From: Pseudomonadota bacterium
Lineage (GTDB): Bacteria; Myxococcota_A; Polyangia; Polyangiales; Polyangiaceae
Direction: 5' to 3'
DNA length: 32,046 nt
Assembly (NCBI GenBank): GCA_023432025.1
Contig: JAEYVE010000044.1
Span: forward strand, 1 to 32,046
Position numbers and translations under genes: made by a program. A model generated the notes under the pieces. The model made no database searches and had not been told where the DNA came from. It saw only the letters and a list, made by a program, of their open reading frames with translations. Below, piece after piece: positions 22,777-31,114 of this stretch. Numbering within the stretch: position 1 is the first letter of the stretch; each line of letters starts with the position of its first letter.

Positions 22777-24588
22777 ATGTTCGACGTCATCCTCTTGCTT
22801 GCCATCCTCGTCGAGGGGCTCCTCCCCCTCGTGCGTTTCGCTCCGCGCTTGGGCAGCGTCGATACGGTCGTTTTCGTCGCCTGGATCGTCATTGGCTACG
22901 TGGTCCTTCGGAGCGCGCATAGCGCGGCAGTAGGAGCGCTACGTGGGGTGCTTTCCTCGCGCTGGAGCACCTGGACACCGACCCTCGTTGGCACCTTGGG
23001 AGTTCTGCTCGTGGCTGCTCAAGGGGCCTGGCGTGGCCCGGCCCATTGGGCAGTCGTTCCGACAGGGGTGATCGCGCTGCTCGGTCCGGTCGTCATTCGT
23101 TTGGCTGCTGGCGCGCCGGAGGCGATGTCTTGGAGGAGAGGGGCCGCGCTCGCCGCGTGCGGACTGGGTTACGTGGTCATCGTTTTCGGCGTGACGTTGA
23201 ACGTGACATGCGTCTTTCCTCGGTACTCGTCACCAGTCGGTGCGAACATGGCTGCGGCGTGGGTGTTCGGCGTGCTGGCCATCGCGCGTCCCTGGTCGAT
23301 GCGCACAGCGCTGAGCAGTTTGGGAGCATCGGCGGTTCTGGGCGGCGTTCTGTTCGTCGTCGTGCCTGATGCCTCGACGCGGACGGCTGGCTTCGCGCGC
23401 CGCCAAACGGAGTTGGCGGGTGCGGCACACCCCGTTTCGTGGTCGAGGGGTTTGAGCCCACTCGTGTACCTCTCGACGAATGTGCAGCCGCCGCAGGGCG
23501 GTGCGGAGCACCACGTCGAGCTAGCGGGGGTCGCGAGGAAGCGCCCCGTCGTGCTGCTGACCATCGATACGTTGCGGGAGGATCTCTACCTGCCGACGGG
23601 TACGACACTCCGCGAGCAGTATCCAAACATTGCAAAGCTGATCGGTGACGGGTGCCGCTATTCGGATGCGCGGACAGTGAGCGCGTACACCCACCTTTCG
23701 ATGCCTGCTCTCTACAATGGCACCGCCGCGTTCGATCGGATCCGGACGCCTCTCATGCGCATGCTGGCGGACCAAGCGGGCCTTCGCCCGCGCGCGTTCG
23801 GTCGCTTGATGAACATGGGAGTTTACACGGGGTTCCCTCATGAGCTCGGTGGCGACACGGACTCGTCCATGGTTGAACTCGCACTAACGGAGCTGGAGAG
23901 AGACATTCGTTCCGGTCAGCCAGCCTTCTACGCCATGCACTTTCTCGACGTGCACCTGCCGAAGAAGTTGGATATTTCCATCGCCGACTGGGCTGAAATG
24001 CGGTCGCTCTATGCGGGTCGGGTTCGCGAGGTAGACGCGTTGATCGGCCGTGTCCTGGCTCTGCTCGAACGCAGCGGATGGTACGACGATGCTCTTATCG
24101 TCCTGACATCCGATCACGGTGAGGAGCTGGGGGAACGAGGTTACTTCGAGCACGCCTTTCACCTCTACGACACTGTCATGAAGGTGCCCTTCATCGTGAA
24201 AGACTCAGCTGACGACTGCGGGGATCAGAGCGCACCGGTCTCGGTGCTCGACGTGCCGGCGCGAATCGCGCAGGGTTTGGGCTTGCGCCTCGAAGGACCG
24301 ACGCTGGAGAGCACATGGCCTCCGCGTGGGGGCCGGACACGCTTTGCCGTCTCCACCCTGTCCGGACCCTACGCTGCCTGGGTCGAAGGCAGTGAGAAGG
24401 TCATCGTCGACCTCCGCTATGGTGACGTTGAACGCTACGACTTGAAGTCGGACCCGGGTGAGAGGTTCGACCTGGGGAGGGCTACGAACACCGATGTAGA
24501 AGGGACGCTTGCACGTCAGAATACCTCCTGGAACCCACACATTCCCCGGCCTGCACGGGTGATTACCGTCTCCGGTGCCTCGCGATGA
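22777..24588 (+). CDS. membrane-bound sulfatase-like/phosphotransferase-like enzyme (alkaline phosphatase superfamily)
   Basis: The 603-residue protein has about six or seven transmembrane helices in the first 200 residues, then an extracytoplasmic hydrolase domain. Metal ligands of the superfamily are visible: LLTIDTLRED with D264 and DHGEELGERG with D446 and H447. The nucleophile region SAYTHLSMPALYNG aligns with the APWTLPSHASLLTG type, so T305 would be the nucleophile. The Cys/Ser-x-Pro-x-Arg formylglycine motif of true sulfatases is absent. This favours a phospho-, phosphoethanolamine- or phosphoglycerol-type transferase or hydrolase acting on the glycan; the substrate is unknown. ATG 22777 is chosen as the first ATG ahead of the first membrane helix. 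TTG 22738 is in frame and also possible. It ends block 1, 6 bases from the convergent neighbour. Confidence 0.82.
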   Translation: MFDVILLLAILVEGLLPLVRFAPRLGSVDTVVFVAWIVIGYVVLRSAHSAAVGALRGVLSSRWSTWTPTLVGTLGVLLVAAQGAWRGPAHWAVVPTGVIALLGPVVIRLAAGAPEAMSWRRGAALAACGLGYVVIVFGVTLNVTCVFPRYSSPVGANMAAAWVFGVLAIARPWSMRTALSSLGASAVLGGVLFVVVPDASTRTAGFARRQTELAGAAHPVSWSRGLSPLVYLSTNVQPPQGGAEHHVELAGVARKRPVVLLTIDTLREDLYLPTGTTLREQYPNIAKLIGDGCRYSDARTVSAYTHLSMPALYNGTAAFDRIRTPLMRMLADQAGLRPRAFGRLMNMGVYTGFPHELGGDTDSSMVELALTELERDIRSGQPAFYAMHFLDVHLPKKLDISIADWAEMRSLYAGRVREVDALIGRVLALLERSGWYDDALIVLTSDHGEELGERGYFEHAFHLYDTVMKVPFIVKDSADDCGDQSAPVSVLDVPARIAQGLGLRLEGPTLESTWPPRGGRTRFAVSTLSGPYAAWVEGSEKVIVDLRYGDVERYDLKSDPGERFDLGRATNTDVEGTLARQNTSWNPHIPRPARVITVSGASR

Positions 24589-24594
24589 CCAAGG

Positions 24595-25716
24595 TCACGG
24601 CAGCGCATCTTCGAGTCGTCGTGAGAAAGCTTCGAAGGTGTAGCTCGTGATGGCTCGTTCGAAGCCAGCGCGCGAATAGCGCTGACAGAGCTCGTCGTCC
24701 GACAGGAGCCTATTGCACGCCGTGGCCAACGCCTGCGCGGTCTGAGGGACCACGAGTCCGGTGTGGTCGTGGACTACGATTTCCTGCGCAGAGTCCGTGC
24801 TGCAAATGCAGGGCAGCCCGCGTCGCATCGCTTCGACGAAGACGAGGCCGAAGCCCTCACCAGAACTCGGCATCGCGAAAACCCGGGCGGTATCGTAGAG
24901 GGCTCCGAGCTCGGCATGGGAAACTCTCCCGAAGAAGCGTACGCCTCGTGCCAGTCCGAGCTCGAGAGCTCGCGCCTCGAGGCGGGCGCGATCGTCGCCG
25001 TCCCCGGCGATCCAGAGCTCGGCGCTGGGATGCTCCCGTTGCACGAGCGGCCACGCCTCCAGGAGCTGGTCGTGTCCCTTGTACTTCTCTGTCGACGAAA
25101 GGCGACCGACGATGAGCACCGCTGGGCGTCGTTCAGAGGCGTCATAGGAAGGCTTGTCCGTGCCCTCCAAAGGCGTCGTCCATGCCGAATCCGGTTCTAC
25201 GCAGAGGTGCACGGGCGCACCCGGAGGAAGCTCGGGGTTGTGTTGGCGCATGGTATCGCTCGAATACTGCGAAATGCTGAGCAGAGGACGAGCGCGAGAG
25301 ACCGCCATTCGCTCATACCATGCCAGGCGTCGCCGCACTTCGATGCCCACGAGCCAGAGCGAGTGAGGTAAGACCGGCCGAAAGACATGGAGGCGAGCCA
25401 TGTTTACATGCAGAAACATGACGTGGTCGTAGCGAACGTTGCGGCGAATGAAGTCGACGCCCAGGGCGAGGCGACTGCCGCTGTATCCGTTCACGGAGCA
25501 TGCGCTTCCACGGCCGTCTTGGAGATAGTTCCTTTCGAGCCACTTTGCGCCTCCCGGTGAGTCGCACAGCCCCCAGGCGTCGACCTTCCCGTAGCGACGA
25601 GAGTCCACGAGGGCCTTGAGAACGCAGCGAGAGAACGTCGCCATGCCGCTGGGGCGGTAGCTCCCGCAAGGCTCGACTCCGAACTCGGTCGTGATGACCA
25701 AAAGCTTCTTGCTCAT
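24595..25716 (-). CDS. family 4 glycosyltransferase (GT-B)
   Basis: The 373-residue protein begins KKLLVITTEFGVEPCGSYRPSGMATFSRC and carries the GT4 C-terminal half: VGRLSSTEKYKGHDQLLEAW, AELWIAGDGDD, PSSGEGFGLVFVEAMRRGLP with the EX7E acidic pair, and TGLVVP. It likely adds a sugar to the polysaccharide from a nucleotide-sugar donor that cannot be identified. ATG 25714-25716 overlaps the asnB stop in ATGA, a classical coupled arrangement, and the 89 codons open upstream lie inside asnB. It is the last gene of block 2. Its stop is 6 bases from the stop of the convergent sulfatase-like gene. Confidence 0.92.
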   Translation of the reverse strand: MSKKLLVITTEFGVEPCGSYRPSGMATFSRCVLKALVDSRRYGKVDAWGLCDSPGGAKWLERNYLQDGRGSACSVNGYSGSRLALGVDFIRRNVRYDHVMFLHVNMARLHVFRPVLPHSLWLVGIEVRRRLAWYERMAVSRARPLLSISQYSSDTMRQHNPELPPGAPVHLCVEPDSAWTTPLEGTDKPSYDASERRPAVLIVGRLSSTEKYKGHDQLLEAWPLVQREHPSAELWIAGDGDDRARLEARALELGLARGVRFFGRVSHAELGALYDTARVFAMPSSGEGFGLVFVEAMRRGLPCICSTDSAQEIVVHDHTGLVVPQTAQALATACNRLLSDDELCQRYSRAGFERAITSYTFEAFSRRLEDALP

Positions 25717-27506
25717 GGATCGCCCCACGTTTCGAAAGCTCGCGCCAGTTGGATGAGAGAGAACGCAGTCACCCAAGCGGTGGGGCGCGGGGAGTCCAAC
25801 TCCGTTCGCGCACGTCGCGCGAGCTCGACGAGCGTGGGGCGATGGAGCGCCTTTCGGTTCTCCAAAGAGGAGATGGCGTCGAAGAAGCGTTCCAGCTCGC
25901 GCTCTTTGAGCCAGCTGGCGATATCGAGGACGAAGCCGCTCTTTCGCCTTCTCAACGTTTCGAGCTCCAGGACCCGTCCCCAACCTTCACGTAGTGGCCA
26001 CTTGGGCGCTGCCTGTTTCGCAAGCAACGCGTCGGTGCCGACCTTGCCTGCAGCCGCCAAGACGTCGGGATCCAGAAACGGTGCGCGGATCTCTAGCCCA
26101 TGCGCCATTCCCATCACGTCGGTGTCGCGCAAGAGCGTATCTCGCAAGTAGGTTCCACGCTCGAACGCCAGCACGTCGCGCTCGTCGACAGAGGAGGATG
26201 CGGGGCGGATATCTCGAAACAGGCGGAGGACTTGACGATGTGGCAGGAGGTGCCGCCAGGCGGCTTGCACTGGTGTTCGGCGGGCCGCGGCGTCGAGCAC
26301 GAGTCCCGCTCGTCTGAGGCTCGGTTGCTTTGCACGCACTAGCGCTGCCGCAGCGTGACGCCCTCCGAATCGACCTGCTCGCGTCAGGGTAGGGCCGAAG
26401 CGGTCATGCCAGCGCAGGTGAGGATAGCCACCGAAAACTTCGTCGGCTCCGACGCCGGAGAGCGCGACGGGAAAGCCGAGCTCGCGTGCTGCCGAGGAGA
26501 TGATGAAGGTGTTCATGCCGTCCACGGATGGCTGGTCGAAGGCATCCCAGACGCTTCGCAACCGGTCTTTCCAGTCGGTGAGCTCGACGATGTGGAGAGG
26601 GAGACCGAGCCGGGAACACAGTGAACCTACCAGAGCAGGTTCGTCCTCCGCGCCACGCGTGCCCAGGTTGACACTGATCGCAGTCGGGCTGACACCGGGA
26701 AGGTCAGCTACTTCGGCGGCAAGCACGCCGCTGTCCAGTCCGCTGGAGAGAAAGACGGCTACGGGCCGATCCGAGACGAGGTGACGCTGAACGGCGCGGC
26801 GAACGGCAGGTACGACGGCGTCCGCGACTGTCCGGGGTGAGACGTGACGAATACGCGAGTGAGCGGGTGACCGGGGATCGAGCTCGAGCACGGTTCCGGC
26901 GGGCAGCATCCGGACGTCGTTCAAAACGGTGTGTGGCTCGGGAACGCTCCCCAGACTCATGAATCCGGCGAGTGCGCTCGAGTCGACTCGCACCGGTTCA
27001 TCGAGCGTTCGGAGTAGTGTTCCCAGGGTTCGCACCTCCGATGCGAACGCCAGGAGGGAACCTCTCTGCCGATAGTAGAGCGGCTTCATGCCCGCATGGT
27101 CGCGGCCGAGCATGAACTTGCGGCCATCGGGACTCAGCCACGCGAAAGCGTACATGCCGTGGAGTCCCTCCAAGAACGCATGCCCTTCACGCGCGAGCCC
27201 GCGAAGAAGGACCTCCGTATCCGAGGTCGTCAGGAAGCGCTCTCCGAGCGCTTGAAGGCGCTTTCGGTGCTCGACGTGGTCGTAGAGCTCGCCGTTGAAG
27301 ACGATGGTTCCCGCGGAGGGATCGCGCATGGGCTGCGCTCCCGCCTCGGACAAATCAATCACCGAGAGGCGGCGATGCCCGAGCCATATGCCAGGCGCTA
27401 CGAACTCTCCGCCGCCATCCGGACCGCGGTGGGACAACGTCTCGAGGACGCGAGCCCCGTGCTCGAAGGAAAGTCGTTCACTCAGGACGCCTGCGAACCC
27501 GCACAC
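25713..27506 (-). CDS. asnB: glutamine-dependent asparagine synthetase-like amidotransferase
   Basis: The 597-residue protein has both AsnB halves. The N-terminal Ntn glutaminase starts with Cys2 (MCGFAGVL), followed by HRGPDGGG, GHRRLSVIDLS and FNGELYD. The synthetase half has the PP-loop FLSSGLDS (253-259, with Ser in place of the usual second Gly of SGGxDS), SGVGADEVFGG, GLEIRAPFLD and RRKSGF. Such proteins are common in polysaccharide clusters, where they probably amidate uronic acids or amino-acid decorations rather than make asparagine. The role here is inferred. The GTG at 27504-27506 is the only start giving the essential Cys2. It begins 10 bases after fcl and overlaps the downstream GT4 by 4 bases. 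Confidence 0.94.
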   Translation of the reverse strand: MCGFAGVLSERLSFEHGARVLETLSHRGPDGGGEFVAPGIWLGHRRLSVIDLSEAGAQPMRDPSAGTIVFNGELYDHVEHRKRLQALGERFLTTSDTEVLLRGLAREGHAFLEGLHGMYAFAWLSPDGRKFMLGRDHAGMKPLYYRQRGSLLAFASEVRTLGTLLRTLDEPVRVDSSALAGFMSLGSVPEPHTVLNDVRMLPAGTVLELDPRSPAHSRIRHVSPRTVADAVVPAVRRAVQRHLVSDRPVAVFLSSGLDSGVLAAEVADLPGVSPTAISVNLGTRGAEDEPALVGSLCSRLGLPLHIVELTDWKDRLRSVWDAFDQPSVDGMNTFIISSAARELGFPVALSGVGADEVFGGYPHLRWHDRFGPTLTRAGRFGGRHAAAALVRAKQPSLRRAGLVLDAAARRTPVQAAWRHLLPHRQVLRLFRDIRPASSSVDERDVLAFERGTYLRDTLLRDTDVMGMAHGLEIRAPFLDPDVLAAAGKVGTDALLAKQAAPKWPLREGWGRVLELETLRRRKSGFVLDIASWLKERELERFFDAISSLENRKALHRPTLVELARRARTELDSPRPTAWVTAFSLIQLARAFETWGDP

Positions 27507-27516
27507 CTTGGGCTTC

Positions 27517-28470
27517 CTATCTCGCGAGCCAACCAGGACCGAAACCTGCCGTTGCCCACGCGTACGTACGTTCGAGTCCCTCGCGGAGTCCGACGCGGGC
27601 CTCGAAATCGAATCGCGTCTTGGCTCGAGTGACGTCGAGCTTACGGCGGGGCTGTCCGTTTGGCTTGGATGTGTCCCAAAGAATGGTGCCCTCGAAGCCG
27701 ACGAGCTCTTGAATCGATTGAGCGAGCTCCTTCATCGAGATTTCCTGGCTCGAACCCAGGTTCACGGGATCACTCGAATCGTACCTCTCGGTGGCGCGCA
27801 GGATGCCCTCGGCGCAGTCATCGACGTAGAAGAACTCACGCGTGGGCGAGCCGTCGCCCCAGAGCACGACCTCCGTGCGGCCGTCCCGCTTCGCTTCGTG
27901 GAACTTGCGGAGCATGGCCGGGATCACGTGACTCGACTCGAGATCGAAGTTGTCGCCCGGGCCGTAGAGATTCACCGGGTAGAGCACGACGGAGTTGAAA
28001 CCGTACTGCTCCCGATACGCCTGCGATTGCACGCTCAGAATCTTCTTGGCGATCCCGTAGGGCGCGTTGGTTTCCTCCGGGTAACCGTTCCAGAGATCGT
28101 CCTCGGAGAATGGAATGGGACAAAACTTGGGATACGCGCACACCGTGCCCACTGCGACGAGTTTCTGGACTCCGGCCCTCCACGACTCGTGCATGAGCTG
28201 AATGCCCATCATTGCGTTCTCGTAGAAGAAGCGCCCGGGGTTATTTCGATTGGCTCCAATGCCGCCCACCCGGGCGGCGAGGTGGAGGACGATGGTTGGT
28301 TTCGAGTCCTGGAGCAGGCGACGTACGGCCGCGCCGTCGACCAAGTCGTATTCTGCCGACCGGGGAACGATCACCTCGCGAGCCCCACGCTCTCGGAGCT
28401 TCTCCACGACGACGGTGCCGAGGAAGCCGGCTCCCCCGGTGACGACGACGCGTTCTCTTGCCCAGTCCAT
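27517..28470 (-). CDS. fcl: GDP-L-fucose synthase
   Basis: The 317-residue protein has NADP-binding TGGAGFLG (11-18), RVGGIGANRNNPG, catalytic T109 and C111 in GTVCAYPK, Y138 and K142 in APYGIAK, and NLYGPGDNFD followed by SSHVIPAMLRKFHEA. Together these identify the GDP-4-keto-6-deoxymannose epimerase/reductase (Fcl/WcaG). It converts the product of Gmd to GDP-L-fucose in the cytosol. The canonical S-S-C is T-V-C here, a mild variation. ATG 28468-28470 is preferred over TTG 28485 because AGGGG lies about 7 bases before it. The gene starts 11 bases after gmd, as expected for the two-step pathway. Confidence 0.95.
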   Translation of the reverse strand: MDWARERVVVTGGAGFLGTVVVEKLRERGAREVIVPRSAEYDLVDGAAVRRLLQDSKPTIVLHLAARVGGIGANRNNPGRFFYENAMMGIQLMHESWRAGVQKLVAVGTVCAYPKFCPIPFSEDDLWNGYPEETNAPYGIAKKILSVQSQAYREQYGFNSVVLYPVNLYGPGDNFDLESSHVIPAMLRKFHEAKRDGRTEVVLWGDGSPTREFFYVDDCAEGILRATERYDSSDPVNLGSSQEISMKELAQSIQELVGFEGTILWDTSKPNGQPRRKLDVTRAKTRFDFEARVGLREGLERTYAWATAGFGPGWLAR

Positions 28471-28481
28471 GCCGTGGCCCC

Positions 28482-29516
28482 TCAAAGCGCGCCGCTGCGC
28501 AAGCGGCGTTCGCTGCGGTGCTCGGACACGGCCAGCTCTTCACGAGCGAGCTCGAGATCCGCATCGACCATCATCTTCACGAGCTCGTCGAAGGAAACCT
28601 TCGGGCTCCAGCCGAGCTCACGTTTGGCCTTGGTGGGATCGCCCAGCAGCAGATCCACCTCGGCCGGGCGCTCGTAGCGCGCGTCGTGCTCCACGTACTT
28701 CTCGTAGTCCAAGTCCAGGAGCCCGAAGGCCTTCTGAAGAAACTCGCGGACGCTGTGCGTTTCTCCGGTTGCCACGACGTAGTCGTCGGGCTTGTCGGCC
28801 TGCAGCATGAGCCACATCGCCTCCACGTAGTCGCCTGCGAAGCCCCAGTCCCGCTTGGCATCCAGGTTGCCCATGAAGAGCTTGTCTTGGAGGCCGAGCT
28901 TGATGCGCGTCGCCGCGCGGGTGATCTTGCGGGTGACGAACGTTTCGCCGCGGCGGGGGCTCTCGTGATTGAAGAGGAGCCCGTTGACCGCGAACATGCC
29001 GTAGCCCTCGCGGTAGTTTTGCGTGATGTAGTACGAGTACGCCTTCGCGGCGGCGTAGGGGCTCCGCGGGTGAAAGGGCGTTTCCTCGGACTGCGGCACC
29101 TCGCGCACGCGTCCATACAGCTCGCTCGAAGAGGCTTGGTAGAAGCGCGTCTTCAGGTCGAGTCGACGGATGGCTTCCAAGAGGCGCACGGTGCCGAGAC
29201 CGGTGACCTCTCCCGTGTACTCCGGAATGTCGAAGCTCACGCGCACGTGGCTCTGCGCGCCCAAGTTGTAGACCTCGTCGGGTCTCACTTCCTCCAGGGC
29301 CGCGGCGAGCGACGAAGCATCGTTCAAGTCGCCGTAGACGAGGCGCAGGCGCACGTTCTCCTCGTGCGGATCACGGTAGAGCTGGTCGATGCGCTGCGTG
29401 TTGAAGCTCGAGGAGCGGCGAATGAGCCCCCACACCTCATACCCCTTCGATAACAGGAGCTCGGCCAAGTAAGAACCGTCTTGTCCCGTGATGCCGGTGA
29501 TCAAGGCTCGTTTCAT
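28482..29516 (-). CDS. gmd: GDP-mannose 4,6-dehydratase
   Basis: The 344-residue protein has ITGITGQDGSYLAELLL (6-22), the NADP-recognising LIRRSSSFNT (31-40), YNLGAQSHVRVSF, catalytic SSSE (129-132) with Y154 and K158 in RSPYAAAKAY, and FNHESPRRGETFVTRKI. These are the hallmarks of Gmd, which makes GDP-4-keto-6-deoxymannose, the precursor of GDP-fucose, GDP-rhamnose and related sugars. With fcl next, GDP-L-fucose is the expected product. ATG 29514-29516 begins the conserved N-terminus; no ribosome site is visible before it, so the transcript may be leaderless or the site weak. It is the first gene of block 2 and runs divergently from the second, GMD-like gene. Confidence 0.96.
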   Translation of the reverse strand: MKRALITGITGQDGSYLAELLLSKGYEVWGLIRRSSSFNTQRIDQLYRDPHEENVRLRLVYGDLNDASSLAAALEEVRPDEVYNLGAQSHVRVSFDIPEYTGEVTGLGTVRLLEAIRRLDLKTRFYQASSSELYGRVREVPQSEETPFHPRSPYAAAKAYSYYITQNYREGYGMFAVNGLLFNHESPRRGETFVTRKITRAATRIKLGLQDKLFMGNLDAKRDWGFAGDYVEAMWLMLQADKPDDYVVATGETHSVREFLQKAFGLLDLDYEKYVEHDARYERPAEVDLLLGDPTKAKRELGWSPKVSFDELVKMMVDADLELAREELAVSEHRSERRLRSGAL

Positions 29517-29990
29517 TGAGCGCGCACTGTACGTCGGGGCCCTGCCTAGGACCAAGCCCGAAAGGCTCAGTTTGGGAGCGCCTTTCTACCCCGAAGGCAG
29601 GTTGTTGCGACGAGCTTCCGAGCTCGGCACGCCCTTCAGTCCGGCTTGCGGCGGCGCTACGTTGCCAGTATTGCGGGTACAGATGCAGCAGTATGGGCGG
29701 AAGAACCTGGGCGCGAGTCATCCGGCCGCGTACCTGGGCCGGTCCGTCCTTTCGCTCATCGAAAAATCTGCGAGGTGGGGTGTGATCGTCAGTGCAGCCG
29801 CAGACGGGATCGAGTTGGCGACGGGCCGAGCGACGACGGCCCGATTCATCCAGGCATCCGTGTGCAACGACGATCTGGAGGGGCGTGCGGGGTCAGGCTT
29901 CGATGCGTTTGAGGTCAGCGTAGTCCCGCGACACGCTGACCTTAAATTCCGTTGCATGTGCGTTCCAGGCGCGTGCTCAGGCGAAGACGT
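29517..29990. other. divergent intergenic region between the two GMD genes
   Basis: At 474 bases this is the largest gap in the window, and both neighbours read away from it. I found no convincing gene: the open frames here lack ribosome sites and protein-like content. It contains the 14-bp inverted repeat at 29908-29946, and presumably the promoters for both blocks, though no clear -35/-10 pair could be called. A TTAAAT at the right arm of the repeat could act as a -10-like element for the plus-strand gene. Confidence 0.55.
29908..29946. promoter_or_regulatory. 14-bp inverted repeat upstream of the GMD-like gene
   Basis: TTTGAGGTCAGCGT (29908-29921) and ACGCTGACCTTAAA (29933-29946) are complementary except for one pair that becomes G:U in RNA. 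The loop is 11 bases. The element ends 44 bases before the ATG at 29991. It could be an operator for a dimeric regulator or an RNA hairpin in the leader. There is no T-run, so a simple terminator is less likely. Confidence 0.6.
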
Positions 29991-30965
29991 ATGAAAACAG
30001 CGCTCATTTGCGGCGTTTCTGGGCAGGATGGCGGTTACCTGGCGGAGCTCTTGCTACAGAAGGGCTACCGAGTGGTTGGCACGTCGCGCGATGCTCAGCT
30101 CGCGACGTTCGGCAACTTGGAGCGGTTGGGGCTGCAGGGGCAGGTCGAGCTTGTTTCCATGGTTCCGACGGATTTTCGCAGCGTCATTCAGACGCTCCTC
30201 AAGGTCGAACCAGACGAGGTCTACAACCTGGCTGGACAGAGTTCCGTTGGCCTGTCCTTCGAGCAGCCGATGGAGACCCTGGAGAGCGTCGCGATTGGTT
30301 CGCTGAACCTCCTGGAGGCCTTGCGTCTTCTGAAGACCTCCACGCGCTTCTACAACGCGTGCTCTGGAGAATGCTTCGGAGAGACCGGCAGTCTTCCTGC
30401 CGAAGAAACCACGCCTTTCCGACCGAGAAGTCCCTACGGCGTGGCGAAGGCGACGAGTTTTTGGGCGATACGAAATTACCGCGAGGCGTACGGCCTCTAC
30501 GCGTGCTCTGGCCTGCTCTTCAATCACGAGTCCCCATTGCGGCCTGCACGTTTCGTGACGCGCAAGGTCGCTCGGGGCGCGGTCCGCATCGCCCGCGGCG
30601 AAGAGCGAATGCTGCGACTCGGCAATCTGAGCGTGCGCCGTGATTGGGGATGGGCGCCCGAATACGTGGACGCCATGTGGCGCATGCTCCAGCAGGACAT
30701 GGCTGAGGATTTCGTCATCGCGACAGGGCATTCGAGCTCACTCGAGGAGTTTGTCGCGGCTGCGTTCGAGGTGGTTGGTCTCGATTGGCGTAGCCACGTC
30801 GAGGCGGACGCCACGCTCCTTCGCCCCTCGGACATCTCGGAGAGCGTCGGCAATCCAAGTCGTGCCGAGCGCATCCTCGGGTGGCGGCCTCAACTTCGCA
30901 TGCGGGAGGTGGTTGCTCGCATGGTGGCTGCCGAAATGTCCAGCGCATCCGGTCTTCGAACGTGA
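29991..30965 (+). CDS. divergent second GDP-mannose 4,6-dehydratase-like enzyme
   Basis: The 324-residue protein is clearly related to Gmd: LICGVSGQDGGYLAELLL, YNLAGQSSVGLSF, RSPYGVAKATS with Y149 and K153, and FNHESPLRPARFVTRKV. It differs at named spots. The cofactor loop reads GTSRDAQ where Gmd has LIRRSSS, and the catalytic segment is CSGE (124-127) where Gmd has SSSE. Ser125 and Glu127 keep the positions of the catalytic Thr/Ser and Glu. It may be a GDP-mannose dehydratase of a sister group or act on another NDP-hexose. ATG 29991 begins the Gmd-like N-terminus; the 13 upstream codons are not conserved. It opens block 3, divergent from gmd. Confidence 0.85.
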   Translation: MKTALICGVSGQDGGYLAELLLQKGYRVVGTSRDAQLATFGNLERLGLQGQVELVSMVPTDFRSVIQTLLKVEPDEVYNLAGQSSVGLSFEQPMETLESVAIGSLNLLEALRLLKTSTRFYNACSGECFGETGSLPAEETTPFRPRSPYGVAKATSFWAIRNYREAYGLYACSGLLFNHESPLRPARFVTRKVARGAVRIARGEERMLRLGNLSVRRDWGWAPEYVDAMWRMLQQDMAEDFVIATGHSSSLEEFVAAAFEVVGLDWRSHVEADATLLRPSDISESVGNPSRAERILGWRPQLRMREVVARMVAAEMSSASGLRT

Positions 30966-31017
30966 CGGAGCGTCGGTGTGCGGTGGGGCGTGATTCCCTC
31001 CCTCGAACGCCCCTCGG

Positions 31018-31046
31018 TTGACATGACTGTAGGCAAAGCCTTACGT
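31018..31046 (+). promoter_or_regulatory. candidate sigma-70 promoter before the last GT2
   Basis: A consensus -35 box TTGACA (31018-31023) is followed after 17 bases by TTACGT (31041-31046), a poor -10. It lies 68 bases before the start of the terminal glycosyltransferase gene, inside a 149-base gap. The -35 and spacing are good and the -10 weak, so this is a candidate only. If real, the last gene does not depend only on the promoter of the GMD-like gene. Confidence 0.4.
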
Positions 31047-31114
31047 CACCGGCTGTCCGTTCGCCAAGGGGAGCGTCTGGCAACGAGTGCGACGCGGAGC
31101 GGAGGCTAGGAGCA

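Noticed and set aside
22777..24588. Classical arylsulfatase
   Set aside because: The CxPxR formylglycine motif is absent; only the superfamily metal motifs remain.
27295..28677. 460-codon plus-strand open frame
   Set aside because: Antisense across asnB, fcl and gmd and spanning their junctions; no domain seen.
29488..29994. 168-codon open frame in the gap between the two GMD genes
   Set aside because: Begins inside gmd on the opposite strand, lacks a ribosome site and has no protein-like pattern; treated as non-coding.
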